From assembly GCF_003419895.1 (NCBI RefSeq), contig NZ_QPMM01000003.1, forward strand, positions 186,001 through 250,000: 64,000 nt of DNA, written 5' to 3'. The DNA comes from Chitinophaga silvatica. GTDB lineage: Bacteria; Bacteroidota; Bacteroidia; Chitinophagales; Chitinophagaceae. Under the pieces are notes generated by a model that was given only the letters and a program-made list of their open reading frames with translations, was not told where the DNA came from and did no database searches. The translations under genes were made by a program, and so were the position numbers. This document shows, piece by piece, positions 8,938 to 17,529 of the stretch (positions within the stretch are counted from its first letter, which is position 1; the number at the start of each line of letters is the position of its first letter).

Positions 8938-11900
8938 CTATAATATCATTAGGCGTTTGACTTCTTTATGTACTTCGTTGCTATAAATATTATTAAATCT
9001 AAATTCAAGAAAATACACTCCTGTTGGCAATTTTTCAGAAGGGCTCCAATTAAAATAATGTCCCCCTTTATCCTGTACCTTGTCTAAAACAATACCAATC
9101 AATTTACCTTGTACATCATAAAGTGAAATCGTAATATGAGATTGGCTTTTTAATTTATACTCTACAATTGCCTTATTATAAATTGGATTTGGAAAAACAG
9201 TGACATCATAATTATTTACTGCTTTATTGAAAGTTGTGTCTGTAACAAGCAACGTAAAAGATTGTAAACTATTTAGGCCAAACTGGTTCTCTACGGATAA
9301 AATAACTGTAGATTTTCCTACATCTGATTTTCTTGGCGTTCCTCTAAGCAGCAAAGTAACAGAATCATACGTTAGCCAATCTGGCTTTTCTATTATATTA
9401 AACGTTAAATCTGGTGGTAAAGATTCATAATCATAAACCCCGTCATTGACCGAAATATCATAGACATATTCTTTATTAATCACTTGCTTGCCTTTGGGCG
9501 ATGAACTGATAACCGGTACGTTAGCTACTAATAAATTAAAACTATCCTGGGCAACATGACCTTGTAAATCCGTAACTGTATATACTATATTGTGATATCC
9601 AATATCATCCGGCCCTGGTTCTAAAACTATATTCCCCAATAATTCATCTACTGATGCCCATTGGGGAGAATTTATCAGATTATATTTCAATATATCAGTA
9701 CAATAAATAGAATCCTTGTCTGTTGCTTGAATCTGAAAATTTGTAGCTGAATGTGTATCAATTGTTGTATCCCCTAATGTTGATACAATTTCCGGAGCAA
9801 AATTAGGTCGGATATATACCCGTAACGTTCCTCCAATATCATTAAATAAATAGTTTTCTGATTGCAAGTTGTCAATTGTAAAAACAGCAGACGAATCTAA
9901 TGTAATTGATAATGTGTACCCAGGAGAATTAGATTGAATATCGTATTGGTTATTATACCCACTGATTCTGCCAGACCAAGGTTTCTTAAATCTGGTATTA
10001 AGTGATATTTGAACATCGTTCCCCCGGCATAGCGTATCATAACTCACAGCAAAACTAGCAACCGGCGAAAGATAGATGTTAATTGGAATTACAACTCTTT
10101 GTCTTGAATAGGTATCAAATACATCAATCACTACACTATCCAACATATCTTTAGTAATAGTTGGAACGCCACTTATTCTAAATACACTATCTGCAAAATC
10201 GGCCTTCTGAATCCATGATGGTTTAGATATCACATTCACATAAACACTATCACCATATGGAAGATCAATATCTATTATTTCAAGAGAATCATTAAAAGAA
10301 TGATTATTAAAAGCAATAAGTGTATCTACATTAACTATAGGTTTATGATTAATATATTTTCCATTAACTCTGAACTGTAATGTTTGCTGCTCGTTAAAAT
10401 TCTTATCGCTTGCCAATAGAGTTACTTTAGAGAGTCTTTCATTGTAAAGTAATCTATGAGCAGTAGATGAATCCAAATAACCTTTCAGGCAATTACAGGC
10501 AGGGTCATAAGATAACCAGGATGGCAATTTGACGGGAGTAACAACAACATTACTTTTAATAGTATCAATAGCATCAGTTCTCATGTTATAATTGATCCTA
10601 TACTTGCTAAGCTGGTAAAGAGGAATTGAAACCTGTCGTTCTGATTCAACCGACTCTATCGGTGCAAATACATCAGGGTATGATAACTTCAGTAATGAGG
10701 TTGGCGTGCTTTTCTGATTATTCTCACCAGTGAGAGCAGAAACACGATAAAAGGCGTAAGCAGGTTTGGTATCATCAACTTTATAGGAATATGAAGTTGT
10801 ATCTACCGTTGCGATGAGATTGGATGTAGAAGGAGTAAATCCATCAGCCTCATTACTGGCATAAACAAGATACTTTATAGCTGCTAATCCTTCCGGATTC
10901 TTATCCCATGTTATTTTCACAGAATCAGGGCTTCGCAACAACTGTGGATTAAGTACCGGCATTGGAGAATGTGGAATGAATTGAAAGGTATTACTCCAAT
11001 CGCCCCAGGCTCCCTTACTATCTTTTGCTCTTACATGCCAATAATAAGTTGTATTATTATTCAATAACCCAGGCCATGGTATGTAATAGGCTGCAGGAAT
11101 AATCGGAGGTGGATTGTAAGTATACACGCCGGTCATCATCCTCTTGAAGTTTGGGGATAGAGGATATTTCATATCGGGTCGTTCACTCACTTCTATTTCA
11201 TAGTCTGTAATGGTATCTCCATCCGGATCGCTTGGTACCGACCATGCAAACTGGAACTGACCATAATTGATCGTACTTTTATCCGCTGGGAAAATGGGAT
11301 TTATAAGATTTGATGGAGGTCTGTTATTAGTAGTTTGCTGATAAGCGATTGTTACCTGAACCTGCTGCTGTCCGGTATTATCATCCTCATAATGTACCAG
11401 GTTATTACCGAGTTTTAAGTCAGGTATAAATAGTTTGCTATTTTGAAAAACGCTGGTAACAATTAAGGAATCAATTTTAAAATTTGTAGTATTAGAGGTA
11501 TGGCATTCGAATTTCAGGAAATATCCATAAGTCGCAGGTGTAGTTAGTGTTGCTATAGTATTGGTCAGGTTATCTGTTTTAGTTCCAGCTGTACTATTAT
11601 TTGAGATCAATTTCCAGTTCAATAAATCTGTTGAATACGATACCTTAAAATAATCACTCGATGTAAATCCACCCAATCCATACTTTACATTTCCATCTAC
11701 CAATACAAATGGACTAGCAACCTTTACTATAAAACCACCATCATTCTTCGTTAATTTCAAGCTGCCATTCTGAGCTACACAATTCCAAACACTATCAAAT
11801 ATAATTGGGAATAATTCATTCTTAAAAGGTATATTATATTCAAATCGGCCATTTGATACTAACTCACTTTTTAAAACGCTACCACTCTGGTAGGAATGAT

Positions 11901-12747
11901 AGAGAGGATTACTAATTGTTTCATCAAAAATTATAGATTCCTGAGGTCTTAAATTATAATCTAAAGTATGATAAGTGGAAAATGGAGGAATACTTTTTAG
12001 AGAACTAAAGTCATCTGATCCATAAAATGTTGATACAACTTTATCCATCCAATCAGGATTATCACTACTTGAACCATAATGATGTGTTCTTGAAATCAGA
12101 TAGCGATCAGCTATTAGTGAATTATAGCCTACTAATTTTTTATTATCAAGACCCAAATAAAAAGCCCCCGTATCTCCATCTATTATACACGTATCACTAT
12201 CTATATACAAGTCTGGTACAACATGGACGTTCAAATCGTATAACGTAAAATTAGAAGCCCTTTTACTAGAAGTTCCAAGCACTCTTGTAATATCATCGCA
12301 AATACCATATCCATAAATTGCAAAGAGTTTAATTGGATCATGTTGTTCATCTCCAGTTTCAGCAGGAGAAAAGTGAAAATGGTTTTTTATGGCAAAATTC
12401 CATACTGCCATATATTTATCCTTTGTAGAACTTTCATCGACACCCGCATTAATTTCATCAATCAACCGGTTAATATTATACCAGTTTTTTGAATTATTAA
12501 TTATTAAACGAGGAGAAATAATCGTACTAACACCTTGGTTAGTAATACGAATCGACTTAAGGGGCTGAAATACTCTTTTAAATCCGTTAAATGTGGGGGT
12601 AAGGGTATTTACTGCATCAAGTGTTCCTCCTAAAATCAAAGTAGAATCAGACTTTGATTTTGTAGGATTAAAGTTAAAAGTGTAATTCTGCCCTAAACAC
12701 CAATTAGATAAAAGAATAAAAAAAGCAGTTTGTAAAAATCTACTCAT
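8938..12747 (-). CDS. Very large T9SS-exported protein with transglutaminase-like, fibronectin and Ig/cadherin-like domains
   Basis: About 1269 residues from the ATG at 12747; the frame is open further upstream, but a signal peptide (SRFLQTAFFILLSNWCLGQ) begins there. The N-terminal part has GYGICDD, then HVVPDLYID and CIIDGDTGAFYL. This gives a Cys/His/Asp order like the transglutaminase-like superfamily, followed by LRPQESIIFDE. The middle holds a carbohydrate-binding-like region and a fibronectin III unit (YYWHVRAKDSKGAWGDW, then VKITWDKN). It continues with several putative Ig/cadherin-like repeats, and the last 85 residues are a type A T9SS sorting domain (VTVFPNPIYNKAIVEY, ISLYDVQGKLI, LPTGVYFLEF). 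It would be secreted by T9SS and anchored on or released from the surface. It converges with the exopolysaccharide operon, so it may process or display that polymer; this is inference. Confidence 0.85.
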   Translation of the reverse strand: MSRFLQTAFFILLSNWCLGQNYTFNFNPTKSKSDSTLILGGTLDAVNTLTPTFNGFKRVFQPLKSIRITNQGVSTIISPRLIINNSKNWYNINRLIDEINAGVDESSTKDKYMAVWNFAIKNHFHFSPAETGDEQHDPIKLFAIYGYGICDDITRVLGTSSKRASNFTLYDLNVHVVPDLYIDSDTCIIDGDTGAFYLGLDNKKLVGYNSLIADRYLISRTHHYGSSSDNPDWMDKVVSTFYGSDDFSSLKSIPPFSTYHTLDYNLRPQESIIFDETISNPLYHSYQSGSVLKSELVSNGRFEYNIPFKNELFPIIFDSVWNCVAQNGSLKLTKNDGGFIVKVASPFVLVDGNVKYGLGGFTSSDYFKVSYSTDLLNWKLISNNSTAGTKTDNLTNTIATLTTPATYGYFLKFECHTSNTTNFKIDSLIVTSVFQNSKLFIPDLKLGNNLVHYEDDNTGQQQVQVTIAYQQTTNNRPPSNLINPIFPADKSTINYGQFQFAWSVPSDPDGDTITDYEIEVSERPDMKYPLSPNFKRMMTGVYTYNPPPIIPAAYYIPWPGLLNNNTTYYWHVRAKDSKGAWGDWSNTFQFIPHSPMPVLNPQLLRSPDSVKITWDKNPEGLAAIKYLVYASNEADGFTPSTSNLIATVDTTSYSYKVDDTKPAYAFYRVSALTGENNQKSTPTSLLKLSYPDVFAPIESVESERQVSIPLYQLSKYRINYNMRTDAIDTIKSNVVVTPVKLPSWLSYDPACNCLKGYLDSSTAHRLLYNERLSKVTLLASDKNFNEQQTLQFRVNGKYINHKPIVNVDTLIAFNNHSFNDSLEIIDIDLPYGDSVYVNVISKPSWIQKADFADSVFRISGVPTITKDMLDSVVIDVFDTYSRQRVVIPINIYLSPVASFAVSYDTLCRGNDVQISLNTRFKKPWSGRISGYNNQYDIQSNSPGYTLSITLDSSAVFTIDNLQSENYLFNDIGGTLRVYIRPNFAPEIVSTLGDTTIDTHSATNFQIQATDKDSIYCTDILKYNLINSPQWASVDELLGNIVLEPGPDDIGYHNIVYTVTDLQGHVAQDSFNLLVANVPVISSSPKGKQVINKEYVYDISVNDGVYDYESLPPDLTFNIIEKPDWLTYDSVTLLLRGTPRKSDVGKSTVILSVENQFGLNSLQSFTLLVTDTTFNKAVNNYDVTVFPNPIYNKAIVEYKLKSQSHITISLYDVQGKLIGIVLDKVQDKGGHYFNWSPSEKLPTGVYFLEFRFNNIYSNEVHKEVKRLMIL

Positions 12748-12942
12748 AATTATTATCTGGAATAGTTTTTCATAATAGAAATATCTTGTATTTATCGGAA
12801 TACGAAGCACTGCGCACTTCGCCTTATAGGTGGTTAATACAATTGTTTACATTTCTATTTATAAGAAAATACAGGTTATTGTTTTAAAAAAAACAAGCAC
12901 TCCCTATCAATGCCTTTCGATTTCTTATATAAAATTCATAAG

Positions 12943-12987
12943 CTTTTTACTTCTAAAACAACATATTGTTGATTTTCAAGTAAAAAG
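12943..12987. repeat. 45-bp imperfect palindrome (hairpin)
   Basis: The outer arms CTTTTTACTT (12943-12952) and AAGTAAAAAG (12978-12987) are perfectly complementary. Inside them are AAAA/TTTT and CAACA/TGTTG, closing on a 3-base loop. The motif ATTCATAAG occurs on both sides (12935-12943 and 12993-13001), so the hairpin sits between short direct repeats. It lies in the probable 5' untranslated region of the T9SS gene. It could be an mRNA hairpin, a protein-binding palindrome or a small insertion remnant. Confidence 0.6.
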
Positions 12988-13010
12988 GTTTCATTCATAA
13001 GATATATACG

Positions 13011-13018
13011 CAAATATA
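13011..13018 (-). promoter_or_regulatory. Candidate -7 element (TATATTTG) for the T9SS-exported protein
   Basis: On the minus strand this reads TATATTTG, matching the Bacteroidota TAnnTTTG consensus. No well-placed TTTG -33 element is seen, and the implied leader is about 260 nt, so the call is weak. Confidence 0.3.
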
Positions 13019-13307
13019 ATAGAAAAGAGCATTATCAGTAATTCCAATGTTATAATTCAGGGTTTCTACCTAAACAAATACCTATACAAACAACAAATGC
13101 TCATTAGTTAGGTTTACAAAGTTGTTCCTACTATAAATTAAAATATTGATGAGCACGCTTAAAAGAGTAAGATTTTTCTTTGGCAACTTTAAACAAATCA
13201 ACAAACTACTGATCAAATAATCAGATTTTCCACTGTAGATGATTTAATTGATAATTATCTTTTATATACTATTTTGTTTAACTTAGTAACAGCAAAACTT
13301 AAACAAT

Positions 13308-13790
13308 ATGTCATCTGTTGAATTCAATACCTTGCTAATAGGGAATGCAGATTTCCTCAAACCTTTTGCTCTCAACCTCACCAACGACACAGAACAGGCA
13401 AAAGATCTTTACCAGGAAACCATGTTTAAGGCTTTAAATAATCAGGAAAAATATCAGGAAGGAACTAATATCCGGGCATGGCTGTTCACAATTATGAGAA
13501 ATACCTTTATCAATACCTATAGGAAGAAAGCAAAATATGGATTTACAGCAACAGATCTCCTCAATAGTCATAATACCAGTACATCATATACCGTTACATC
13601 AGAACTATTTGTAAAGGATATCCGTTTGGCAGTATACCAGTTGCCCCAGGCTTTCAGAACCCCACTCTTGTTACATTACGAAGGATATAAGTACAACGAA
13701 ATTGCAGGCTTGCTTGACGAGCCAATCGGAACAATTAAAAGCAGAATCTTCTTTGCCAGAAAATTATTAAAATCTCAGCTTCCTAAGTAA
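13308..13790 (+). CDS. ECF-type RNA polymerase sigma factor
   Basis: 160 residues, standard for sigma-70 family ECF factors. Region 2 is visible as DLYQETMFKALNNQEKYQ and IRAWLFTIMRNTFINTYR (core binding and -10 recognition helices). Region 4 is LPQAFRTPLLLHYEGYKYNE followed by IGTIKSRIFFARKLL, the -35 helix-turn-helix. There is no C-terminal extension, and no anti-sigma factor gene is adjacent: the next gene, convergent after one base, is a desaturase-like enzyme. It resembles the stand-alone ECF sigmas common in Bacteroidota. Targets are unknown. Confidence 0.9.
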   Translation: MSSVEFNTLLIGNADFLKPFALNLTNDTEQAKDLYQETMFKALNNQEKYQEGTNIRAWLFTIMRNTFINTYRKKAKYGFTATDLLNSHNTSTSYTVTSELFVKDIRLAVYQLPQAFRTPLLLHYEGYKYNEIAGLLDEPIGTIKSRIFFARKLLKSQLPK

Positions 13791-13791
13791 A

Positions 13792-15009
13792 TCAGGGCTC
13801 TAATTCTCCGTATACCAACTTCAGGTATTGTTGTTTCAATCCAGCCTGGAAATAAACGGCTGTTAATAATAGTATTAGTTCACAACTAAAAAGTAGTGGA
13901 CTTGGCCATGTATATAATAAAATCAATCCCAAAACGCCATAACGTGCAAATTCTAAATAAAACACCCACTGTTTTTGCTCCATTATTGCCCCACAGTTAA
14001 TTAATGTGAGCAATATTAGTAAGGCAATACCCACTTGAATAGCTGCTGGTACATAATTTTCAAATAAAAGGAAAGTAAATAACAGCATCAGTGTAACCGC
14101 TATTTGCCAGAGTACATAATTATAAAGCTTAGACATCTCCGTTTTTTCGTGATTTTGAATCAGGAAACGCGACTCCAACTCCTCCCTGGCCCCAGGATCA
14201 ACATAATCAGGCTTTCCAAAAACCACTTTGAATTTATTCTTCCAGCCATCTGTACGCCTTACGGTATAGATCATCTCCAAAATGAAATGGAAATGCTGCC
14301 AAAGGAAACTATTACTCTGCAAGGGTTTCGTCAATCCATAAACCGGCTCCTCCTCCTCTTTCTGAAAAGTGCCAAACAGCTTATCCCAAATGATAAACAT
14401 ATCCCCGTAATTCTTATCCAGGTATTTTGGATTACTGGCATGATGCACCCTGTGGTGAGAAGGTGTTACCAATATATACTCCAATATCCCCAACTTTCCA
14501 ATCGTACGGGTATGAATAAAAAACGGGTATAAACCATGTACCAATAACATAGTAGTAATCATGCCCGGAGGAAAGCCTATTATCGGTAATATTGCCCAGA
14601 AACCCGTACGGATAAACGCCTGAAAAACAGTGATCCTTGCAGATACCGTATAGTTAAACTCTTCACTCTGATGATGCACCACATGCGCACACCAAAACAA
14701 ACTCACTTCATGCCCCAACCTATGATACCAATACCAGATAAAATCCGTACAAATCAATAACGCAACCCACAATAACACCCCCGGCCTAATATCAAAGATT
14801 CCAAATCTGGTATGCAGATAGGCATATACATAGTAAAACATCCCCACTGTAAAGACATCCAGCAACCGCTCAAAAATTCCAATACTCAGATTCGTCACCG
14901 AATCATTGAACTTAAAATACCTCTTCCCCTGTTTCTGTGAAATCAAATACTCCAATCCAATAAATACAAGAAAAAAAGGAACCGCCAGAGCCAAATAATT
15001 TAAATGCAC
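13792..15009 (-). CDS. Sterol desaturase / fatty acid hydroxylase family membrane enzyme
   Basis: 405 residues. The di-iron histidine motifs of the fatty acid hydroxylase superfamily are all present: HRLGH (about 110-120), HVVHHQSEEFN (about 133), and SHHRVHHASNPKYLDKNYG (about 200), then WDKLFGTF. N-terminal hydrophobic segments precede the first box, and the C-terminal 130 residues add four or more further hydrophobic segments, as in alkylglycerol-monooxygenase-like members. The likely reaction is O2-dependent hydroxylation or ether cleavage of a membrane lipid. Its stop lies one base from the stop of the convergent sigma gene. The exact lipid substrate is unknown. Confidence 0.87.
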   Translation of the reverse strand: MHLNYLALAVPFFLVFIGLEYLISQKQGKRYFKFNDSVTNLSIGIFERLLDVFTVGMFYYVYAYLHTRFGIFDIRPGVLLWVALLICTDFIWYWYHRLGHEVSLFWCAHVVHHQSEEFNYTVSARITVFQAFIRTGFWAILPIIGFPPGMITTMLLVHGLYPFFIHTRTIGKLGILEYILVTPSHHRVHHASNPKYLDKNYGDMFIIWDKLFGTFQKEEEEPVYGLTKPLQSNSFLWQHFHFILEMIYTVRRTDGWKNKFKVVFGKPDYVDPGAREELESRFLIQNHEKTEMSKLYNYVLWQIAVTLMLLFTFLLFENYVPAAIQVGIALLILLTLINCGAIMEQKQWVFYLEFARYGVLGLILLYTWPSPLLFSCELILLLTAVYFQAGLKQQYLKLVYGELEP

Positions 15010-15167
15010 TGATAATTAATTTTGAGTTCGGAAAAGCAAGACATAGGCCAGTACGTGATTCATAATCACATATTAGTCAGTACTGCATTAAAGGTGGTGG
15101 TGGTAAATCTTCACAATAATAGAAAATAAAAATCATTTATCCTACAAAAACAGTAGACTAATAAGTT

Positions 15168-15202
15168 AAAAAAATGCGAATGGTTACCCATCCGCATTTT
15201 TT
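15168..15202 (-). terminator. Intrinsic terminator of rtcB, overlapping its stop codon
   Basis: The arms AAAAAATGCG (from 15169) and CGCATTTTTT (to 15202), extended inward by ATGG/CCAT with one mismatch, form a hairpin with A/T flanks on both sides. Read on the minus strand it ends in a T-run. The rtcB TAA (15201-15203) lies inside the 5' arm. Confidence 0.65.
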
Positions 15203-16607
15203 AATCTTCTGCCGGACCACCATCAGCCATCCGTACATATTTTGGTTTGAATTCACCTAAAACCTCTACCAATTCGGTCTGCGCTTTCATAACCGTATTA
15301 ATATCCTTATAAGCACCAGGCGCTTCATCTAAACCTCCACCAATCAACGTTACTCCATGATCTGCCAGGATCTGTTTCATTTCCTCCGGTTTAATTTTTG
15401 CCTTCGCTGCAGATCTCGATAATACCCTACCGGCACCATGCGAAGCTGATTGCAAACCTGCAGTAACCCCTGTTCCTCTTACCACAAAACCAGGTGCCGT
15501 CATAGAACCAGGGATTATCCCCAACACGCCTTTACCTGCCGGAGTAGCACCTTTTCTATGCACAATCAGTTCCTGCCCATTATGTACCTCTTTCCAGGCA
15601 AAATTATGATGGTTTTCCACCCGCCGTAATAGCGTTGCCCCCATAGTTTTAATCAATTTCTCATGAATCACATGATGACAGGCAGCCGCATAATCTCCAG
15701 CCAAAGTCATAGCAGTCCAATACTCCTGGCCTTCCTGGGTATTAAGGTCTAACCATGCTAAATGCTGAAACCCTTCTGGAAGATGACATAACTCTTTTGC
15801 CAGTTTAGTATAGTGACCAGCAATCTGTGCCCCCAATCCTCTTGAACCGGAATGCGACAATAGTGCTACATATTCACCTGGGGCCAAACCCCATTCCGGT
15901 TCCTGGTCGGTGACTGTAATGATCCCCCACTCAACAAAGTGGTTTCCGGACCCGGATGTTCCTAACTGGCCTACCGCTTTATCATACAGCTGTTTTAATA
16001 AATTCAGCTCTTTAAACTCTTTCCGTTCTATAATTGCGTGATCAGCTTTTTTGCTCAGGGTAGCTCCTGCTCCAAACACAGTATCCTTCTGTAATGCTTT
16101 CAAATAGCTCTCCTTATTTTCCAGAGAAGAAACCGGCAGGTCAAGTACACTTAAACACATTCTACATCCAATATCCACACCCACACCATAAGGGATTACC
16201 GCATTATCAGTAGCTAAAACGCCACCTATAGGCAATCCATATCCTGGATGGGCATCTGCCATCAATGCTCCGGCAACGGTAACAGGCAAACGCACAGCAT
16301 TATTCATCTGCCGGATGGCATTAACATCAATATTACTTTCTCCAAAAATAGAAAAAGGAACTGGCGATTGTAATTCGATTACATCTGATTTTTTTGGGGC
16401 TAACAACGCTTTTGCAGGAGCTGATAAGTATGAATCTTCTGTAAAAGCTGCAGGATCAATCAACAACTGCTTTAAAAGCATAGATACATCTTCCAAACTT
16501 CTATTATGGAAGTTGGTATTTACAATGTTCAGCAACATTTTAAAAACAGGCCCCTTAGGATATCCTAGATCCAGGAGGGTTTTACCATTGATTTGAGTGA
16601 TTGACAT
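15201..16607 (-). CDS. rtcB: RtcB family RNA ligase
   Basis: 468 residues. RtcB joins 2',3'-cyclic-phosphate or 3'-phosphate RNA ends to 5'-OH ends using GTP and Mn2+. Visible signatures are GVGVDIGCRMCL (metal-binding Cys), GTSGSGNHFVEWG, LLSHSGSRGLG, NHHNFAWKEV, and VHRKGATPAGKG, where the His is the one guanylylated in the family. GTGVTAGLQSASHGAGRVLSR follows. It is somewhat shorter than the long bacterial RtcB type but has all core motifs. It starts 5 nt after the basic 226-residue gene on the same strand, so the two are co-transcribed. No rtcA, rtcR or prfH is present in the window. Confidence 0.92.
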   Translation of the reverse strand: MSITQINGKTLLDLGYPKGPVFKMLLNIVNTNFHNRSLEDVSMLLKQLLIDPAAFTEDSYLSAPAKALLAPKKSDVIELQSPVPFSIFGESNIDVNAIRQMNNAVRLPVTVAGALMADAHPGYGLPIGGVLATDNAVIPYGVGVDIGCRMCLSVLDLPVSSLENKESYLKALQKDTVFGAGATLSKKADHAIIERKEFKELNLLKQLYDKAVGQLGTSGSGNHFVEWGIITVTDQEPEWGLAPGEYVALLSHSGSRGLGAQIAGHYTKLAKELCHLPEGFQHLAWLDLNTQEGQEYWTAMTLAGDYAAACHHVIHEKLIKTMGATLLRRVENHHNFAWKEVHNGQELIVHRKGATPAGKGVLGIIPGSMTAPGFVVRGTGVTAGLQSASHGAGRVLSRSAAKAKIKPEEMKQILADHGVTLIGGGLDEAPGAYKDINTVMKAQTELVEVLGEFKPKYVRMADGGPAED

Positions 16608-16612
16608 ATGGG

Positions 16613-17293
16613 TTAAATTTTAGAATACCATTCGTCGTTTAATAACTGAATTAAACTTCGGTTGTATTTTTCTATTTTCTTATTTGATTCAAATTTATAT
16701 CTGTACCTGTATCGCTTCACATACAATTCATTTTTTGTAATGTAATTCTCAAGCTGATCGATCTTCGAACATAATTCCGCCGCTACATCTCTTTTAAACC
16801 CAACATAGTTAGGTTTCACAATCAATCTAAAGTAAATCTGTGGATCTTTAAAACCAAGAAAACTGTTGCCATTATTATCAAATCTTTCTTCGAAATACGC
16901 AATTTCAGATTCTGTGAGTTTAATCTTTAGAATTTTATAAACCGGCTGCAGTTTCTGGGGTTTTACAACATAAATCCTCTTTCTGAATTTTTTTCTCTTT
17001 ACCTTAAAATCTCTACGGTCGGAATATTGACACGTATTAATTTTCGCCAACAATGCTGTAAAGAATTCGACCTTTCGTCCACTTGCTATTTCATCTTTCA
17101 ATACAAAAAAGCGTTTATACCCTTTCTGCACTGGTGGGCGCAAGGGGATAGTCGGTCTGGCTGCATATTGGGTATATAGACTTTTACGTAGTCTATTTAA
17201 CCGCAATGCTGTTTTTTCTTTCTGCTCACATATCATTCTTCTACGGCGTCTGGGAGTTTTATCGTGGAAAAATTCTGATAAATAATTGTTCAT
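16613..17293 (-). CDS. Basic protein of unknown function, translationally close to rtcB
   Basis: 226 residues, unusually rich in Lys, Arg and Tyr (KTPRRRRRM near the N-terminus, VKRKKFRKRIYVVKP in the middle, YVKRYRYRYKFESNKK near the C-terminus). No signal peptide or membrane segment is visible and I do not recognise a family. The charge suggests a nucleic-acid-binding protein. It ends 5 nt before the rtcB start, the tightest coupling in this stretch, so a role linked to RtcB (RNA binding or repair) is a reasonable hypothesis but unproven. The 5' flank carries five phased repeats (17395-17514). Confidence 0.6.
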   Translation of the reverse strand: MNNYLSEFFHDKTPRRRRRMICEQKEKTALRLNRLRKSLYTQYAARPTIPLRPPVQKGYKRFFVLKDEIASGRKVEFFTALLAKINTCQYSDRRDFKVKRKKFRKRIYVVKPQKLQPVYKILKIKLTESEIAYFEERFDNNGNSFLGFKDPQIYFRLIVKPNYVGFKRDVAAELCSKIDQLENYITKNELYVKRYRYRYKFESNKKIEKYNRSLIQLLNDEWYSKI

Positions 17294-17394
17294 TCAACTA
17301 ATAAGATGTGTGAAAATTGTTGTTCTTTTAAAGGGTGATGGACAATTGACCTATTTTCATTTTTGTGGATTTTTAAGGGTTAATAAATAGAGAT

Positions 17395-17514
17395 TAACAA
17401 ACTGAATGAATTTAGTTTTAACAAACAACAGATAATCTGAGGTAACAAACAATGAATAAAAGCGGTTAACAACAATGTTAATTTTTGGGGTTACAAACAA
17501 TCATAGGTATAAGG
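17395..17514. repeat. Five short direct repeats (TAACAAACAAT-like) at exact 24-bp spacing
   Basis: The word TAACAAAC or a close variant begins at 17395, 17419, 17443, 17467 and 17491, giving four consecutive intervals of exactly 24 bp. Copies 2, 3 and 5 extend to about ACAAACAA; copy 4 has lost one A but keeps the phase. The 13 bp between copies are not conserved except for a frequent terminal GG. The array lies between the AAA ATPase stop (17530) and the start of the gene upstream of rtcB (17293). It could be an operator array, an iteron-like array or an old tandem repeat under selection only at its first 11 positions. Confidence 0.7.
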
Positions 17515-17529
17515 GATAATAGAACATAC

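Larger units (their letters stand above)
12748..13307. other. Intergenic region with a long hairpin, between the T9SS protein and the ECF sigma gene
   Basis: 560 AT-rich bases between divergently transcribed genes, with no coding frame that looks real. It contains a strong palindrome at 12943-12987 and a candidate -7 element for the leftward T9SS gene at 13011-13018, both listed separately. I saw no clean TAnnTTTG element for the rightward sigma gene. Confidence 0.6.

Noticed and set aside
17395..17514. CRISPR array
   Set aside because: The conserved unit is only about 11 bp, spacers are 13 bp and no cas genes are present.
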